64,000 nucleotides of DNA from Tumebacillus flagellatus (GCF_000714935.1 NZ_JMIR01000012.1:1-64000); one strand, 5' to 3'; positions 33,096 to 45,892 are shown, counted from the stretch's first letter. Program-made: numbers and translations. The notes: generated from the letters alone by a model not told the origin.

Positions 33096-34199
33096 TTATG
33101 CGTCAACCTCCCCAAGCACGATATCGACCGCTCCGAGGATTGCGATCAGGTTCGCCATCGACTGCCCCTTCAACTGCTGCGGCAGCAACTGGAGGTTGAT
33201 GAAGGACGGACGGCGGAACTTCAAGCGATACGGTTTGTCCTTGCCTTCGGAGACGATGTAGACGCCGAGTTCGCCGCGGGTGCCTTCGATGGCGGAGTAG
33301 TACTCGCCCGCCGGCACGCGGAGAATCTTCGGCACTTTGCCCATGACCGGGCCTTCCGGAATCTGTTCCAACGCTTGCTCGACGATCTTCAAGGACTCCA
33401 TGATCTCGTTCATGTGGCACATGTAACGGTCGAAGCAGTCCCCGTTCTCGCCGACGATGACGTTGAAGTCAAAACGGTCGTAGATCGAATACGGTTTGTT
33501 TTTGCGCAGGTCCCAGTTGAACCCGGTCGAACGCAAGTTGATCCCGGACATCGCGTAGTTCAACGCCGTTTCCGCGTCGAACTTGCCGATGCCCTTGACG
33601 CGCTCCAAGAAGATTTCGTTGCCGGTGACGAGTTCGTGGAACATCCCCATCTGCGAGCGCATGTACGGAACGAATTTCTTGACATCGTCAAGCCAACCGT
33701 CCGGTGTGTCCCATTTGACGCCGCCGACGCGCATGTAGTTGTACGTCAAGCGCGCTCCGCAGAGGCGGTTGAAGAAGTCCACCACTTGCTCGCGGTCGGC
33801 AAACGCGTAGAGGAACGGGGTCATCGCCCCCAAGTCCAGCAGGTACGTGCCGAGGAAGACCAAGTGAGACATCACGCGGTTCAATTCCACGACGATGATG
33901 CGCAGGTACTCGGCGCGCTCCGGAACTTCCAGGTCCATCGCCCGCTCGACCGCGTTGACGATCGCGTGGTTGTTGACCATCGAGGACAGATAGTCCATGC
34001 GGTCGGTGTACGGAATGATCTGCGTGTATTGCAGGTCTTCCGCGAGTTTTTCGGTGCCGCGGTGGAGATAGCCGACAACAGGGTCCGCTTCTTTGATGAT
34101 CTCTCCGTCCACCTTGACAACGACGCGCAACACCCCGTGGGTACTAGGGTGTTGAGGGCCGATGTTCATTAACATTTCTTCAGTGCGAATTTCTCCCAT
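33096..34199 (-). CDS. nuoD: NADH-quinone oxidoreductase subunit D
   Basis: This 367-aa 49-kDa-type subunit is homologous to the [NiFe]-hydrogenase large subunit without Ni ligands. Quinone-site landmarks are GPQHPSTHGVLR (His/Tyr region), the PYTDRMDYLSSMVNNHA helix, and the C-terminal GELGVYIVSEGKDKPYRLK. AAAGGA precedes ATG 34199. It is a separate gene from nuoC, unlike the nuoCD fusion of enterobacteria. Confidence 0.96.
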   Translation of the reverse strand: MGEIRTEEMLMNIGPQHPSTHGVLRVVVKVDGEIIKEADPVVGYLHRGTEKLAEDLQYTQIIPYTDRMDYLSSMVNNHAIVNAVERAMDLEVPERAEYLRIIVVELNRVMSHLVFLGTYLLDLGAMTPFLYAFADREQVVDFFNRLCGARLTYNYMRVGGVKWDTPDGWLDDVKKFVPYMRSQMGMFHELVTGNEIFLERVKGIGKFDAETALNYAMSGINLRSTGFNWDLRKNKPYSIYDRFDFNVIVGENGDCFDRYMCHMNEIMESLKIVEQALEQIPEGPVMGKVPKILRVPAGEYYSAIEGTRGELGVYIVSEGKDKPYRLKFRRPSFINLQLLPQQLKGQSMANLIAILGAVDIVLGEVDA

Positions 34200-34214
34200 C
34201 GCGTTCCTTTCCCC

Positions 34215-34772
34215 CTAGTTCTCGACGACGTAGTCTTTGCGCAGCGGGTGTCCCACCCAGTGGTCTTCCAGCATGATTCGGCGCATGTCCGGGTGACCCG
34301 GGAAGTTGACTCCGAGCAAGTCGAAGATCTCGCGCTCTTCCCAGTTGAAACCGGCGAACAAAGGCGTGATCGACGGAATGCTGGCATTCTCACGCGGCGT
34401 GCGGGTCTTCAAGGACACGTCATAGTCCAGCGTGAAGGAATGCAACAGCACGTACACTTCGATGTAGTCCTTGTAGTCGGTACCCGCCATGAGCTCCGGG
34501 TAGACAAAGCCAAGCGTTGCTTCGGTTTTGAAAAACTCCACGACTTCGACCCAATGCTGGTTCTTGATCGTGATCGTCGGTTGGAACTGTTTGAGTTCCG
34601 CCGCTTCCAAAACGTCTTCGCCGAACTTGGCAACCACTTTGCCGCGCAGGAATTCCAAACGTTCGGTCGCCTGCTCGATGCGCGGGTCAACCGGCTCGGG
34701 AGCAGCTTCTGCTTCCGGAGCTTTTGTTGCTTCAGGAGCTTTCGTTTCAGGCGCTTTGGTTTCTTCGCTCAT
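34215..34772 (-). CDS. nuoC: NADH-quinone oxidoreductase subunit C
   Basis: This 185-aa 30-kDa-type subunit has its signature RE..IFDLLGVNFPGHPDMRRIM and GHPLRKDY near the C terminus. The first ~30 residues are an Ala/Pro/Glu/Lys-rich repeat (KAPE units) not needed for the fold and probably flexible. The ATG directly follows the nuoB stop. Confidence 0.94.
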   Translation of the reverse strand: MSEETKAPETKAPEATKAPEAEAAPEPVDPRIEQATERLEFLRGKVVAKFGEDVLEAAELKQFQPTITIKNQHWVEVVEFFKTEATLGFVYPELMAGTDYKDYIEVYVLLHSFTLDYDVSLKTRTPRENASIPSITPLFAGFNWEEREIFDLLGVNFPGHPDMRRIMLEDHWVGHPLRKDYVVEN

Positions 34773-35318
34773 CTATCGCACCTTCTTCCCTTTCGCTTCC
34801 AGACGGATCTTCTCTTGCAGTTTGTTCAAGCCGTAGATCAGCGCCGGCGGAGACGGCGGGCAACCCGGGATGTAGACATCGACCGGGATGACTTGGTCCG
34901 CGCCTTTGACGACGGAGTACGCACGAACGTACGGACCGCCTGCCGTTGCGCAAGAGCCCATCGCCACAACCCATTTCGGTTCCGGCATCTGGTCGTAGAG
35001 ACGCTTCAAGATCGGCGCCATCTTCTTAGTAATTGTGCCGGCGATGATGATGCAGTCCGCATGGCGCGGCGAGGCACGGAAGATGATACCGAAACGGTCA
35101 AGGTCGTAATGTGCCGCACCCGTGCCCATCATCTCAATCCCGCAGCAAGCGGTCGCAAACGTCAACGGCCACAGCGAGTTGGAACGCGCCCAGCCTTTGA
35201 TCTGTTCGAGCGTACCGATCAAGACACCGGCTTTGGACAGTTCTTGCGACTCCTCTTGCGTGAAGCCTTCAAACTCCATATACGCCGGCTGTTGGTTTGC
35301 ATTGTTGTTTACTTCCAT
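34773..35318 (-). CDS. nuoB: NADH-quinone oxidoreductase subunit B
   Basis: This 181-aa subunit binds cluster N2, the last electron carrier before quinone. Ligands are Cys58/Cys59 ([11 protein letters not shown]), Cys123 ([10 protein letters not shown]) and Cys153 (GCPPSPPAL). The start is ATG 35318, with AGAAGGTG upstream, so it overlaps the end of nuoA by 10 nt. A longer upstream frame is a continuation inside nuoA and is not used. Confidence 0.95.
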   Translation of the reverse strand: MEVNNNANQQPAYMEFEGFTQEESQELSKAGVLIGTLEQIKGWARSNSLWPLTFATACCGIEMMGTGAAHYDLDRFGIIFRASPRHADCIIIAGTITKKMAPILKRLYDQMPEPKWVVAMGSCATAGGPYVRAYSVVKGADQVIPVDVYIPGCPPSPPALIYGLNKLQEKIRLEAKGKKVR

Positions 35319-35677
35319 TCCAACACCTTCTTTTTCCAGGCATAGATGAGGCCGATTGCCAACAGTCCAAGGAAGATCAACATCTCCACCAGACCGAACA
35401 GACCGAGGGAGTCGAATGTGACAGCCCACGGATAGAGGAACATGACTTCCACGTCGAACGCCACAAACATCAGAGCAAACAGGTAGTAACGCACGTTGTA
35501 CCGTACGTGTGCTTCCCCAAATGGCTCCACACCGGATTCATATGTAGTCAATTTCTCCGGAGTCGGGTTCTTCGGCCGCAGGAGCGGACCGATTACCATA
35601 ATGGCACCAATCGGAAGCAACAAGCCTAAGACCAGGAACAGGAAGATGAACAAATAACTGTTCCAATACGAGACCAT
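35309..35677 (-). CDS. nuoA: NADH-quinone oxidoreductase subunit A
   Basis: This 122-aa protein has three transmembrane helices. The conserved loop [20 protein letters not shown] and the acidic helix [12 protein letters not shown] identify NuoA. ATG 35677 is chosen because GGAGGGG lies 6 nt before it, in preference to the ATG five codons earlier. It is the first gene of the 11-gene nuo operon. Confidence 0.94.
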   Translation of the reverse strand: MVSYWNSYLFIFLFLVLGLLLPIGAIMVIGPLLRPKNPTPEKLTTYESGVEPFGEAHVRYNVRYYLFALMFVAFDVEVMFLYPWAVTFDSLGLFGLVEMLIFLGLLAIGLIYAWKKKVLEWK

Positions 35678-35724
35678 TAGCAGCCCCTCCATCTTTTTGA
35701 AAAGTTACAGTTTTGCCCCCAATA

Positions 35725-35753
35725 TTATAACAGACCATAGATAGCGTGTAAAA
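35725..35753 (-). promoter_or_regulatory. Promoter of the nuo operon
   Basis: TTTACA (35748-35753) and TATAAT (35725-35730) are spaced 17 bp and lie 48 nt upstream of nuoA. This is a strong SigA-type match. Confidence 0.8.
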
Positions 35754-35831
35754 CAGGGGTAGGAACTCAAATCCAACGAAACAAGGCGGTCTCCCTATAG
35801 GACTTTCCAAAACTCCCCTGATCTACACAAA

Positions 35832-35863
35832 AAATCCCGCACCGTTACGATGCGGGAATTTCG
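35832..35863 (-). terminator. Terminator of the atp operon
   Basis: AATTCCCGCA and TGCGGGATT (minus strand) form the stem, followed by six T, directly after the atpC stop. It separates the ATP synthase transcript from the nuo promoter. Confidence 0.88.
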
Positions 35864-35874
35864 TTTTGCAGTTC

Positions 35875-36276
35875 TTAGCGTCTGGTCGCCAAGGAAATGC
35901 GGTTGACGGCGCGCTGCAACGCAAGTTCAGCACGGCGTTCATCAAGAGATTCGCCCTTGGAGCTCAGGCGTTTCTCCGCACGTTCCTTCGCGCGGTTTGC
36001 GCGTGCAACGTCAATCTCTTCCGGCATTTCGGCCGCTTCAGCAAGCACCGACACACCTTCCGGTTTCACTTCAAGGAAGCCGCCGGAAACTGCGAAGGTG
36101 ATCTCTTGCCCGTCGTTCTTGAGGCGAAGGTGCGAAACCTTCAGCGTCGTGACGACCGGTACGTGGCCGGCCATAATCCCGAGATCGCCGTCAGCGCCGC
36201 GCGCGACGATCAAGTCTACCGCGTTCTCGTAGACTTTTCGTTCTGGCGTGACGATTTCGATCGGCATTTTTCTCAT
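35875..36276 (-). CDS. atpC: ATP synthase epsilon subunit
   Basis: This 133-aa protein has an N-terminal beta-sandwich (MPIEIVTPERKVYENAV, GDLGIMAGHVPVVT) and a C-terminal helical hairpin rich in Arg/Glu/Ala that can inhibit ATP hydrolysis. AGGAGG lies 8 nt before ATG 36276. It is the last gene of the operon. Confidence 0.95.
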   Translation of the reverse strand: MRKMPIEIVTPERKVYENAVDLIVARGADGDLGIMAGHVPVVTTLKVSHLRLKNDGQEITFAVSGGFLEVKPEGVSVLAEAAEMPEEIDVARANRAKERAEKRLSSKGESLDERRAELALQRAVNRISLATRR

Positions 36277-36305
36277 GTGATTAGCCTCCTAAGCGCGTTC
36301 AAGCG

Positions 36306-37742
<1,437 letters not shown>

Positions 37743-37754
37743 CTACAAGCTGAT

Positions 37755-38630
37755 CTACTCCAGAGCGGCAGCCCCGCCGACGATTTCGGTGATCTGCGTG
37801 GTGATCGCCGCTTGTCGAGCGCGGTTGAGTTCGAGGGTGTACTTGTTGATCATCTCGCCTGCGTTGTCGGTCGCAGCGCCCATTGCGGTCATCTTCGCAC
37901 CGAATTCAGACGCTTTGCCTTCGAGCAGGGCAGAGAAGATCAAGGTCTCCGCGAACTTCGGGAGCAGGTTATCGAGGACCGCCTCTTCAGACGGTTCGTA
38001 GTCGTACTTGGCCGTGAACTGACCCGGAGCCGGCTTCTTCACGTTCGCACCGATGTCTTCGAGCGGGAGAAGTTTGCGGGATTTCGGGATCTGAGTCAAC
38101 GGGGAAATGAATTCGTTGTAGAGGAGGAAGACTTCGTCATACACACCCTCTTGGAAAAACTTGACGACTTGGGACGACAAGTCTTTGACGTCCGCATAAG
38201 TCGGCGAGTCGGACAACCCAGTCACTTCACCCACAAGCGGGTAATTGCGGCGCTTAAAGAAGTCGCGCGCCTTGCGCCCGATCGCGAAGATGGCATACGA
38301 GTTCTTGTCCTTGCCGCGCACTTCGTTGACGAGCGCACGGATGATCTGCGAGTTGTAACCGCCCGCAAGACCACGGTCAGAGGAGATGATCACGTAGCCG
38401 GTCTTCTTGACCGGACGTTTGACGAGCATCGGGTGGTTCGAAGAACCGGCCGCCGATGCGATGGAACCGATGACTTCTTCCAATTTTGCGGCGTACGGAC
38501 GCGCTTGTTCAACGCGTTCTTGTGCACGACGCAGTTTCGCCGCCGCTACCATTTTCATCGCTTTGGTGATTTGCTGGGTGTTCTTCACGGACTTGATGCG
38601 GCGACGGATGTCGCGAGCATTCACTGCCAT
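37755..38630 (-). CDS. atpG: ATP synthase gamma subunit
   Basis: This 291-aa rotor shaft has the N-terminal coiled-coil (DIRRRIKSVKNTQQITKAMKMV), the conserved SDRGLAGGYN, and the C-terminal helix (MGAATDNAGEMINKYTLELNRARQAAITTQITEIVGGA). Confidence 0.96.
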   Translation of the reverse strand: MAVNARDIRRRIKSVKNTQQITKAMKMVAAAKLRRAQERVEQARPYAAKLEEVIGSIASAAGSSNHPMLVKRPVKKTGYVIISSDRGLAGGYNSQIIRALVNEVRGKDKNSYAIFAIGRKARDFFKRRNYPLVGEVTGLSDSPTYADVKDLSSQVVKFFQEGVYDEVFLLYNEFISPLTQIPKSRKLLPLEDIGANVKKPAPGQFTAKYDYEPSEEAVLDNLLPKFAETLIFSALLEGKASEFGAKMTAMGAATDNAGEMINKYTLELNRARQAAITTQITEIVGGAAALE

Positions 38631-38673
38631 GTGAAAACACCACCTTCGGATGAAATGGAGTTGCTAGACGACG

Positions 38674-40197
<1,524 letters not shown>

Positions 40198-40205
40198 TTA
40201 GTGAC

Positions 40206-40739
40206 TTAGTATTTCAGCGTTTGGCGGAAACGTTCGAGCTGAGCAGCGACGGTGTAGTCAAACACGGTGTCGCCTACGCGCACTTTCGCGCCGCCGATCA
40301 GAGCAGGATTGACAGTCGCCGTGACTTCGATCTGCTTGCCGTTTGCGCCGAGCGTGTTTTTCAAGGTCGAAATTTCCTCATCGGAAAGCGGAACCGCAGA
40401 TTCCACTTTCACTTTCACTCGACCAAGAGCCTGGTCGACCAGGCGGGTGAACTCCTCGTTGATGCCTTGGAGGTCCTCCTGGCGGTTCTTGTCGAGCAAC
40501 AATTGAAGGAAGTTCATCACGATCGCAGAGACGCGGCCGCTGAACAGTTCGTTCATTTGCTTTTTCTTCACTTCAGTGCTGATAGCCGGGTGGAGCAGCA
40601 TCTGTTCCAGTTCCGGATGCGCTTTGAGAGCGTCGGAGACGGCCGCGAGTTCCGCTTGCACGGTCTCTGCGTTGCCTTGTTGCTGTGCGACATCAAACAG
40701 CGCTTCAGCATAACGCTTGGCTACTGTTGCGTTCTTCAT
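40206..40739 (-). CDS. atpH: ATP synthase delta subunit
   Basis: This 177-aa peripheral stalk subunit joins F1 to the b-dimer. The N-terminal helical domain (VAKRYAEALFDVA) and C-terminal NPALIGGAKVRVGDTVFDYTV are diagnostic. It overlaps atpF by 4 nt. Confidence 0.95.
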   Translation of the reverse strand: MKNATVAKRYAEALFDVAQQQGNAETVQAELAAVSDALKAHPELEQMLLHPAISTEVKKKQMNELFSGRVSAIVMNFLQLLLDKNRQEDLQGINEEFTRLVDQALGRVKVKVESAVPLSDEEISTLKNTLGANGKQIEVTATVNPALIGGAKVRVGDTVFDYTVAAQLERFRQTLKY

Positions 40740-41221
40740 ACGCGAACACCCATTTCCTTAACAGCCTCTTCGAAAAGAGCCTTGTGGGAATCTGCGTTGA
40801 GTTCTTTCGCAATGATCTTGCCAGCCAGCAGAACGGACAGGTTGCCGACTTGCTCGCGAAGTTCCGCGATGGCAGCTTCCTTCTCGCGGTTGATGGTCGC
40901 AACCGCTTCTTCGCGGATGCGGCGAGCTTCTTCCTCCGCAGCAGCGAGGATGTCAGCCGCTTGCTTTTCGCCGGAGCGACGTGCGTTTTCAAGCATCTCG
41001 GCAGCGTCCTTCTTCGCGCTTTGCAGAGCTGCGCGGTTTTCTTCTGCGAGACGTTCTACTTCTTCACGGTTCTTTTCAGCCGTGGTGATTTGATTCTCGA
41101 TGTATTGCGCGCGTTCTTTCATCATGCGCATCAGCGGACCGATGGCAACTTTGCGGAGCAACAGGAAGAGGATCAAGAAGGCCACGAGCTGGAATAACGC
41201 CGTGCCAAGTTCAAAATCCAT
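40736..41221 (-). CDS. atpF: ATP synthase b subunit
   Basis: This 161-aa protein has one N-terminal transmembrane helix (about residues 5-25) followed by a long charged Ala/Glu/Arg-rich coiled coil. It forms the homodimeric stator. Confidence 0.95.
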   Translation of the reverse strand: MDFELGTALFQLVAFLILFLLLRKVAIGPLMRMMKERAQYIENQITTAEKNREEVERLAEENRAALQSAKKDAAEMLENARRSGEKQAADILAAAEEEARRIREEAVATINREKEAAIAELREQVGNLSVLLAGKIIAKELNADSHKALFEEAVKEMGVRV

Positions 41222-41314
41222 GAAGGTTCACTCCTTTCGGGCTGGACAAAAGAGTGGCGCAGGCGGTACTCGTTCCGCCTCGCCGCCCAACAGAACGTCC
41301 GAGTGGTGGGATGA

Positions 41315-41551
<237 letters not shown>

Positions 41552-41621
41552 TTAAGGTTGTTTTATTGGTTGAAAGGGTAAAACGTTTTCTTGCTTGTGT
41601 TGCGGACGGCTGCTTGACGGC

Positions 41622-42392
41622 TTAGTGATGCTCGTCGTGCGGCAGTTTTTGACCGATGTAAACAAGGGTCAGGACGGTGAAGACGAACGATTGGATCGTA
41701 CCTACGAACAGCGAGTACGCAATCCACACGAGCAGCGGAATGCCGCCTGTCGGGAACCATCCGCCAGCCAGCGGGATCCCGATGATGATGCCCACCAAGA
41801 CTTCACCCGCGAAGATGTTCCCGAAGAGACGAAGACCGAGCGTGAAGAACTTGGAGACTTCGTCAATGATGTGCAGAATCGCGAACGGCGGATACGGTTG
41901 AATGTAGTGCTTGAAATAGCTACCCGGATTCCGCAGACCAATGATGTGGGTGAACAGAACGATCGAGATCGACATTGCGAGTGCGACCGACATGTTCGCC
42001 GTCGGCGATGCGAAGAACGCAACAACACTGTGACCGCCATGCTCTTTCAACTGATCAGCCGTGACACCAAGCATCGGAGAACTTACATCGAAGTTGAGGT
42101 TCAAGATCAGACCCATTTGGTTGGAAACAAACAGATAGGTGATCAAGGTCAACGCGAGCGGCACATAGGTCAACGCGCGCTCTCCCCCGATGGTATCCTT
42201 CGCGAGGCCGGTGATGAAGTCCGTCAGCCACTCGAAGAGGTTTTGCACGCCACGAGGGTTTCGGATGCTCATGTTGGCCACTGCCAGACGACCGAGGATC
42301 AGCACGATCAGGATCGCGATCACCGTCATCGCAGCCGAGGTCAAGTTGAGCTTCCACATCCCTTCCCCAATGGTGGGAAAAAGGTGTTCCAT
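41622..42392 (-). CDS. atpB: ATP synthase a subunit
   Basis: This 256-aa stator channel subunit has five to six transmembrane helices. The essential Arg is in LGLRLFGNIFAGE (about residue 190), and the C-terminal ...AYSLFVGTIQSFVFTVLTLVYIG helix is typical. It ends with a His-rich tail (HDEHH). Confidence 0.96.
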   Translation of the reverse strand: MEHLFPTIGEGMWKLNLTSAAMTVIAILIVLILGRLAVANMSIRNPRGVQNLFEWLTDFITGLAKDTIGGERALTYVPLALTLITYLFVSNQMGLILNLNFDVSSPMLGVTADQLKEHGGHSVVAFFASPTANMSVALAMSISIVLFTHIIGLRNPGSYFKHYIQPYPPFAILHIIDEVSKFFTLGLRLFGNIFAGEVLVGIIIGIPLAGGWFPTGGIPLLVWIAYSLFVGTIQSFVFTVLTLVYIGQKLPHDEHH

Positions 42393-42423
42393 TACTTATT
42401 TCACCCCTTCCGTACTTGATGGA

Positions 42424-42804
42424 TTATGAAGTTTTTTTGTATAGGAAGCCCCCCAAGAGTACGATCTGGTAGGTGAACAACCCTATGATCAAACTCGGAA
42501 GACTTACATACCCAATTCGTTTTTCCACGATCCGCATGATCAAGATCGCAGCGATCACCATAACGATCCGAAACACCATGATCATGCTCGGACGTTTCTT
42601 GGATTGAAACAGCGCCACTTCCGCCACTTGTTCCGTCTGCCGCGCAACGCTGACAGCGAAATACAAACTAACTGCCGACCCAATCGTCAGGCCGGCACAT
42701 ACAGAAGCAAAGCGTGGCAACAGCGCCCAGAGTGCCGCGAAAATCACGGTAACGATCGTGGTGTTCTTGATTGTCCGCCTTGCTAAAAGATGAAATTCAT
42801 TCAC
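42424..42804 (-). CDS. atpI: ATP synthase I-type protein AtpI
   Basis: This 126-aa protein has four transmembrane helices. GTG 42804 is used, 9 nt after GGGAG; the longer open frame upstream is leader. It heads the operon like other AtpI proteins, which help assemble the c-ring or supply Mg2+. Sequence conservation in this family is weak, so position in the operon supports the call. Confidence 0.82.
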   Translation of the reverse strand: MNEFHLLARRTIKNTTIVTVIFAALWALLPRFASVCAGLTIGSAVSLYFAVSVARQTEQVAEVALFQSKKRPSMIMVFRIVMVIAAILIMRIVEKRIGYVSLPSLIIGLFTYQIVLLGGFLYKKTS

Positions 42805-42955
42805 AATTCGTGGCTCCCATCTGTCCCATCTGCAGGCACCATCTTCCAGCATAACCAAACAGTGGATTTGATATGTATGTGAGTCCACATATCTCTGGCG
42901 GGGTTTCACACCGCGAAACCTGAGTTCCCGCGTATGAAACCCTAACCCAGAGAAC
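42805..42955 (-). promoter_or_regulatory. Leader of the atp operon with a hairpin
   Basis: About 150 nt lie between the predicted promoter and atpI. GGGTTTCA (42901-42908 area) can pair with TGAAACCC (42935-42942 area), with an inner GCG/CGC pair, forming a hairpin about 45-60 nt from the transcript start. It contains no gene. Confidence 0.5.
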
Positions 42956-42985
42956 ATACTACTATATCCTCGACAGCATTGTCAA
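42956..42985 (-). promoter_or_regulatory. Promoter of the atp operon
   Basis: TTGACA (42980-42985), a full consensus -35, and TAGTAT (42956-42961) are spaced 18 bp and read toward atpI. Confidence 0.65.
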
Positions 42986-43103
42986 CGAAACAACTAGGTA
43001 CGACAAGGGCTCTTGCGAGATTTTAGGGATTTTTTCATAGAACCGACAAAAGTATGTGAAATCATACCTCTGTTTGCTGCCTTTTGCTTGGTTTTGCTCG
43101 TTT

Positions 43104-44288
43104 TTACCGCTCCACGACCAAAGCGACGCCTTGGCCGCCGCCGATGCAGAGGGTGGCGAGCCCGCGCTTGCTGCCCTGCTTTTGCATTTCGTGCAACAGG
43201 GAGACCAGCACGCGCGCGCCGGATGCGCCGATCGGGTGGCCGAGGGCGATCGCGCCGCCGTTGACGTTCAGTTTTTCATTCGGGATGTTGAGGTCTTTGC
43301 CAACCGCGAGCGACTGCGCCGCAAACGCTTCGTTCGCTTCGACCAGATCGATGTCGGCGATGGAGAGGTTCGCTTTCTCCAGCGCTTTTTTGGTTGCGTA
43401 GATCGGTCCGAGGCCCATGACGTTCGGGTCGAGGCCTGCCGAAGCGTACGAAGTGATCTTGGCGAGGATCGGCAGTCCGAGCTCTTCCGCTTTTTCACGG
43501 GACATGACCAAGATCGCCGCTGCGCCGTCGTTGATACCCGACGCGTTGCCCGCGGTGACGGTGCCGTCCTTCTTGAATGCCGGGCGCAGTTTGCCAAGCG
43601 TTGCCGCCGTGGTGCCCGCGCGCGGGAATTCGTCGCGCTCAAACACAACCGGGTCGCCCTTGCGCTGCGGGATCACAACCGGTACGATCTCGTCCTTGAA
43701 GCGGTCGGAAGCGAGCGCTTGCTCGGCTTTTTGCTGCGACCAAGCCGCAAATTCGTCTTGCTCTTCACGGGTCAGGCCGTAGCGCTCTGCCACGTTCTCC
43801 GCCGTGATGCCCATGTGGGTGTCGTCAAACGCGCACCAGAGGCCGTCGCGGATCATGCTGTCGACCACTTTGCCGTCGCCCATACGGTATCCGTTTCGAG
43901 CTCCTTCCAATAAATAAGGAGCTTGAGACATGTTCTCCATGCCCCCGGCGAGAATCACGTCCGCGTCGCCCGCTTTGATCGCTTGCGCCGCCAGCATGAC
44001 CGACTTGAGGCCGGAACCGCAGACTTTGTTGATCGTCATGGAAGCGATCGTGTTCGGAAGCCCCGCTTTGATCGCCGCTTGGCGAGCCGGGTTCTGGCCG
44101 AGACCCGCTTGCAAGACGTTGCCGAGGATGACTTCCTCAACAAGATCCGCGGAAACACCTGCACGAGAAAGCGCTTCCTTCAACACGATGCCGCCGAGCT
44201 CCGGAGCCGAAACCCCAGCCAGTGCCCCTTGGAAATTCCCAATCGCCGTACGAACGGCGCTGACGATGACAACTTCACGATTGCTCAT
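43104..44288 (-). CDS. Acetyl-CoA C-acetyltransferase (thiolase)
   Basis: This 394-aa enzyme condenses or cleaves acetyl-CoA/acetoacetyl-CoA. The start is ATG 44288 ([10 protein letters not shown]), 8 nt after AGAGGAG. The catalytic triad is intact: Cys90 in NKVCGSGLK, His351 in GHPIGASG, Cys381 in CIGGGQG. Length fits biosynthetic thiolases. It is a single gene with a dyad at 44308-44323 in front, so it may be controlled by a fatty-acid-type repressor. Confidence 0.92.
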   Translation of the reverse strand: MSNREVVIVSAVRTAIGNFQGALAGVSAPELGGIVLKEALSRAGVSADLVEEVILGNVLQAGLGQNPARQAAIKAGLPNTIASMTINKVCGSGLKSVMLAAQAIKAGDADVILAGGMENMSQAPYLLEGARNGYRMGDGKVVDSMIRDGLWCAFDDTHMGITAENVAERYGLTREEQDEFAAWSQQKAEQALASDRFKDEIVPVVIPQRKGDPVVFERDEFPRAGTTAATLGKLRPAFKKDGTVTAGNASGINDGAAAILVMSREKAEELGLPILAKITSYASAGLDPNVMGLGPIYATKKALEKANLSIADIDLVEANEAFAAQSLAVGKDLNIPNEKLNVNGGAIALGHPIGASGARVLVSLLHEMQKQGSKRGLATLCIGGGQGVALVVER

Positions 44289-44307
44289 AAACCATTCTCC
44301 TCTCAAA

Positions 44308-44323
44308 TCAAACGTTCGGTTGA
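44308..44323. promoter_or_regulatory. Candidate operator dyad upstream of the thiolase gene
   Basis: TCAAACGTTCGGTTGA is symmetric as TCAA-n-CG-nn-CG-n-TTGA and lies 20 nt before the start codon. A weak promoter (CGGACA, 18 bp, TATTAC) overlaps it upstream. It looks like a TetR-type operator. The regulator is unknown. Confidence 0.45.
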
Positions 44324-44498
44324 GTAATACCCAACATGTACTATTCGTGTCCGGGAACCAATTCCCTGCTCATGAAAGCGATTACATCGGAAACATTCTC
44401 TTTTCAAGAAGTCTTTTGGGATGGTAAGATACGATCATACAAATCAGAATGCTACCGAAATACACACTCAATGTCGCTTTGAAAAGAGGAGAGTCACG

Positions 44499-45812
44499 AT
44501 GAACTACTTGACCCTTGGCCAAAAACTACGACTCAAACGCAAAGAACTCAACCTCACTCTCAAAGACGTCGCTGGAGACTATATTTCGACTGCTACCCTG
44601 AGTCTCGTCGAGCGTGACATGCAAGTCCCGTCGGAGGACTTGCTGCGCTACTTGGCGGATCGGTTGCAGACTCCCTATACGTACTTCCGGGAGACTCCAG
44701 AGGAAACTTTGAACCGCAGGGCCAAGACTCTTCTCGCAGAAGCCGAAGTACTCCTCACCCGCAAGCGCTACGGGATGGCCGCCCGTTTTGCGGAGGAGAT
44801 CTTGGAAGATGCGAAAGAATTGAAGCTCATGCATCTGATCGGGCAGAGTTCCTTGTTGCTGAGCCAAGTCGCGTTGGAAAAAGGCGAAACCCACAAGGCG
44901 AATCAATATCTGTTCGAAGCGCAGTCGGCCACGATCATGGCAGGCAACGAAGAACTGCTTCCGAACATCTACTACCAGTTCGGCCTCGTGTCGTTCCGCC
45001 AGATGTTCTACTCGCAAGCGCTTGATTACTTCAAGCAAGCCGAGCAGACCGAGTGCAAAACGATCGAGGACGATCTCAGCCGCAAAATTCTCTCGATGAT
45101 CTCGCAAACGTACCACAAGCTCGGGCAATACGACCAAGCGCTGCACTACGCGGAGAAGACCCGCGATCTGGTTGCCCGCTTAAACAACTTGGAAGCGTAC
45201 GCGGAATCGCTGATCATGCTGGGCGCGTCCTACCGCGAGAAAGACCAGTACGACCAAGCGTTCTCACTGTTCCAAGAAGCGCAGCGCCTGCTTCACCAAG
45301 TGGACGCGCAACAAGAACTCTCGACGATCTCGTACAACCTCGCGTCCCTGTTCGTGAAGACCGGGAACTTGGAAGAAGCGAACCGCCACTATACGGACGC
45401 GATCGACCAGAAGTTGAACCACCAAGACCCGAGCGTCGTTTCCACGTCGCTGGAGCATGTGGAGACGCTGATTTTGGCCGGCGAAATCGACAACGCGATG
45501 GAGCGTCTGGAGAACGCGCTCCGCTTGCTCGACCAGTTCGGCGTCGAGGAAGAGCGCGCCCGCGCGCTTGCGTTGCGCTACCAGCTCTTGCACCTGACCG
45601 GCAAGTCCCAAGAAGGCCGCGCCGCACTGGAAGAGAGCTTGACGTTGACCCGCAAGTTGCCGTTCCCGAAGCGCGTCGCCGACACGCTCGTCCGCCTCGG
45701 GCGCATCTGCGCAAACTCCGGTGATGCGACCACTGCGACCTTGCTGTTTGCGGAAGCGCTCGCCGTGTACGAAAACTGCGGTCTCATCTTGGATCGGCTA
45801 ACAGGCGTCTGA
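44499..45812 (+). CDS. HTH-XRE regulator with TPR repeats (RRNPP-like)
   Basis: This 437-aa protein starts at ATG 44499 after GAGGAGA. The N-terminal helix-turn-helix is at residues ~5-62 (LGQKLRLKRKELNLTLKDVAG, TATLSLVERDMQVPS). The rest is ~10 tetratricopeptide repeats (SQTYHKLGQYDQALHYAEKT and LGASYREKDQYDQAFSLFQE are clear). This is the layout of RRNPP quorum-sensing regulators, though no propeptide gene lies next to it. A terminator follows directly. Confidence 0.85.
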   Translation: MNYLTLGQKLRLKRKELNLTLKDVAGDYISTATLSLVERDMQVPSEDLLRYLADRLQTPYTYFRETPEETLNRRAKTLLAEAEVLLTRKRYGMAARFAEEILEDAKELKLMHLIGQSSLLLSQVALEKGETHKANQYLFEAQSATIMAGNEELLPNIYYQFGLVSFRQMFYSQALDYFKQAEQTECKTIEDDLSRKILSMISQTYHKLGQYDQALHYAEKTRDLVARLNNLEAYAESLIMLGASYREKDQYDQAFSLFQEAQRLLHQVDAQQELSTISYNLASLFVKTGNLEEANRHYTDAIDQKLNHQDPSVVSTSLEHVETLILAGEIDNAMERLENALRLLDQFGVEEERARALALRYQLLHLTGKSQEGRAALEESLTLTRKLPFPKRVADTLVRLGRICANSGDATTATLLFAEALAVYENCGLILDRLTGV

Positions 45813-45836
45813 GAGGATCGCTATCGTAAACCCTAG

Positions 45837-45875
45837 CAAAAAGACCCCCTGCCATGCGGCGGCGGGTCTTTTTTT
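45837..45875. terminator. Bidirectional terminator (HTH-TPR gene / mnaA)
   Basis: AAAAAGACCCCCTGCC and GGCGGGTCTTTTTTT form the stem, with T-runs available on both strands. It lies between convergent genes. Confidence 0.88.
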
Positions 45876-45892
45876 GCTTGGATTTGACATGC

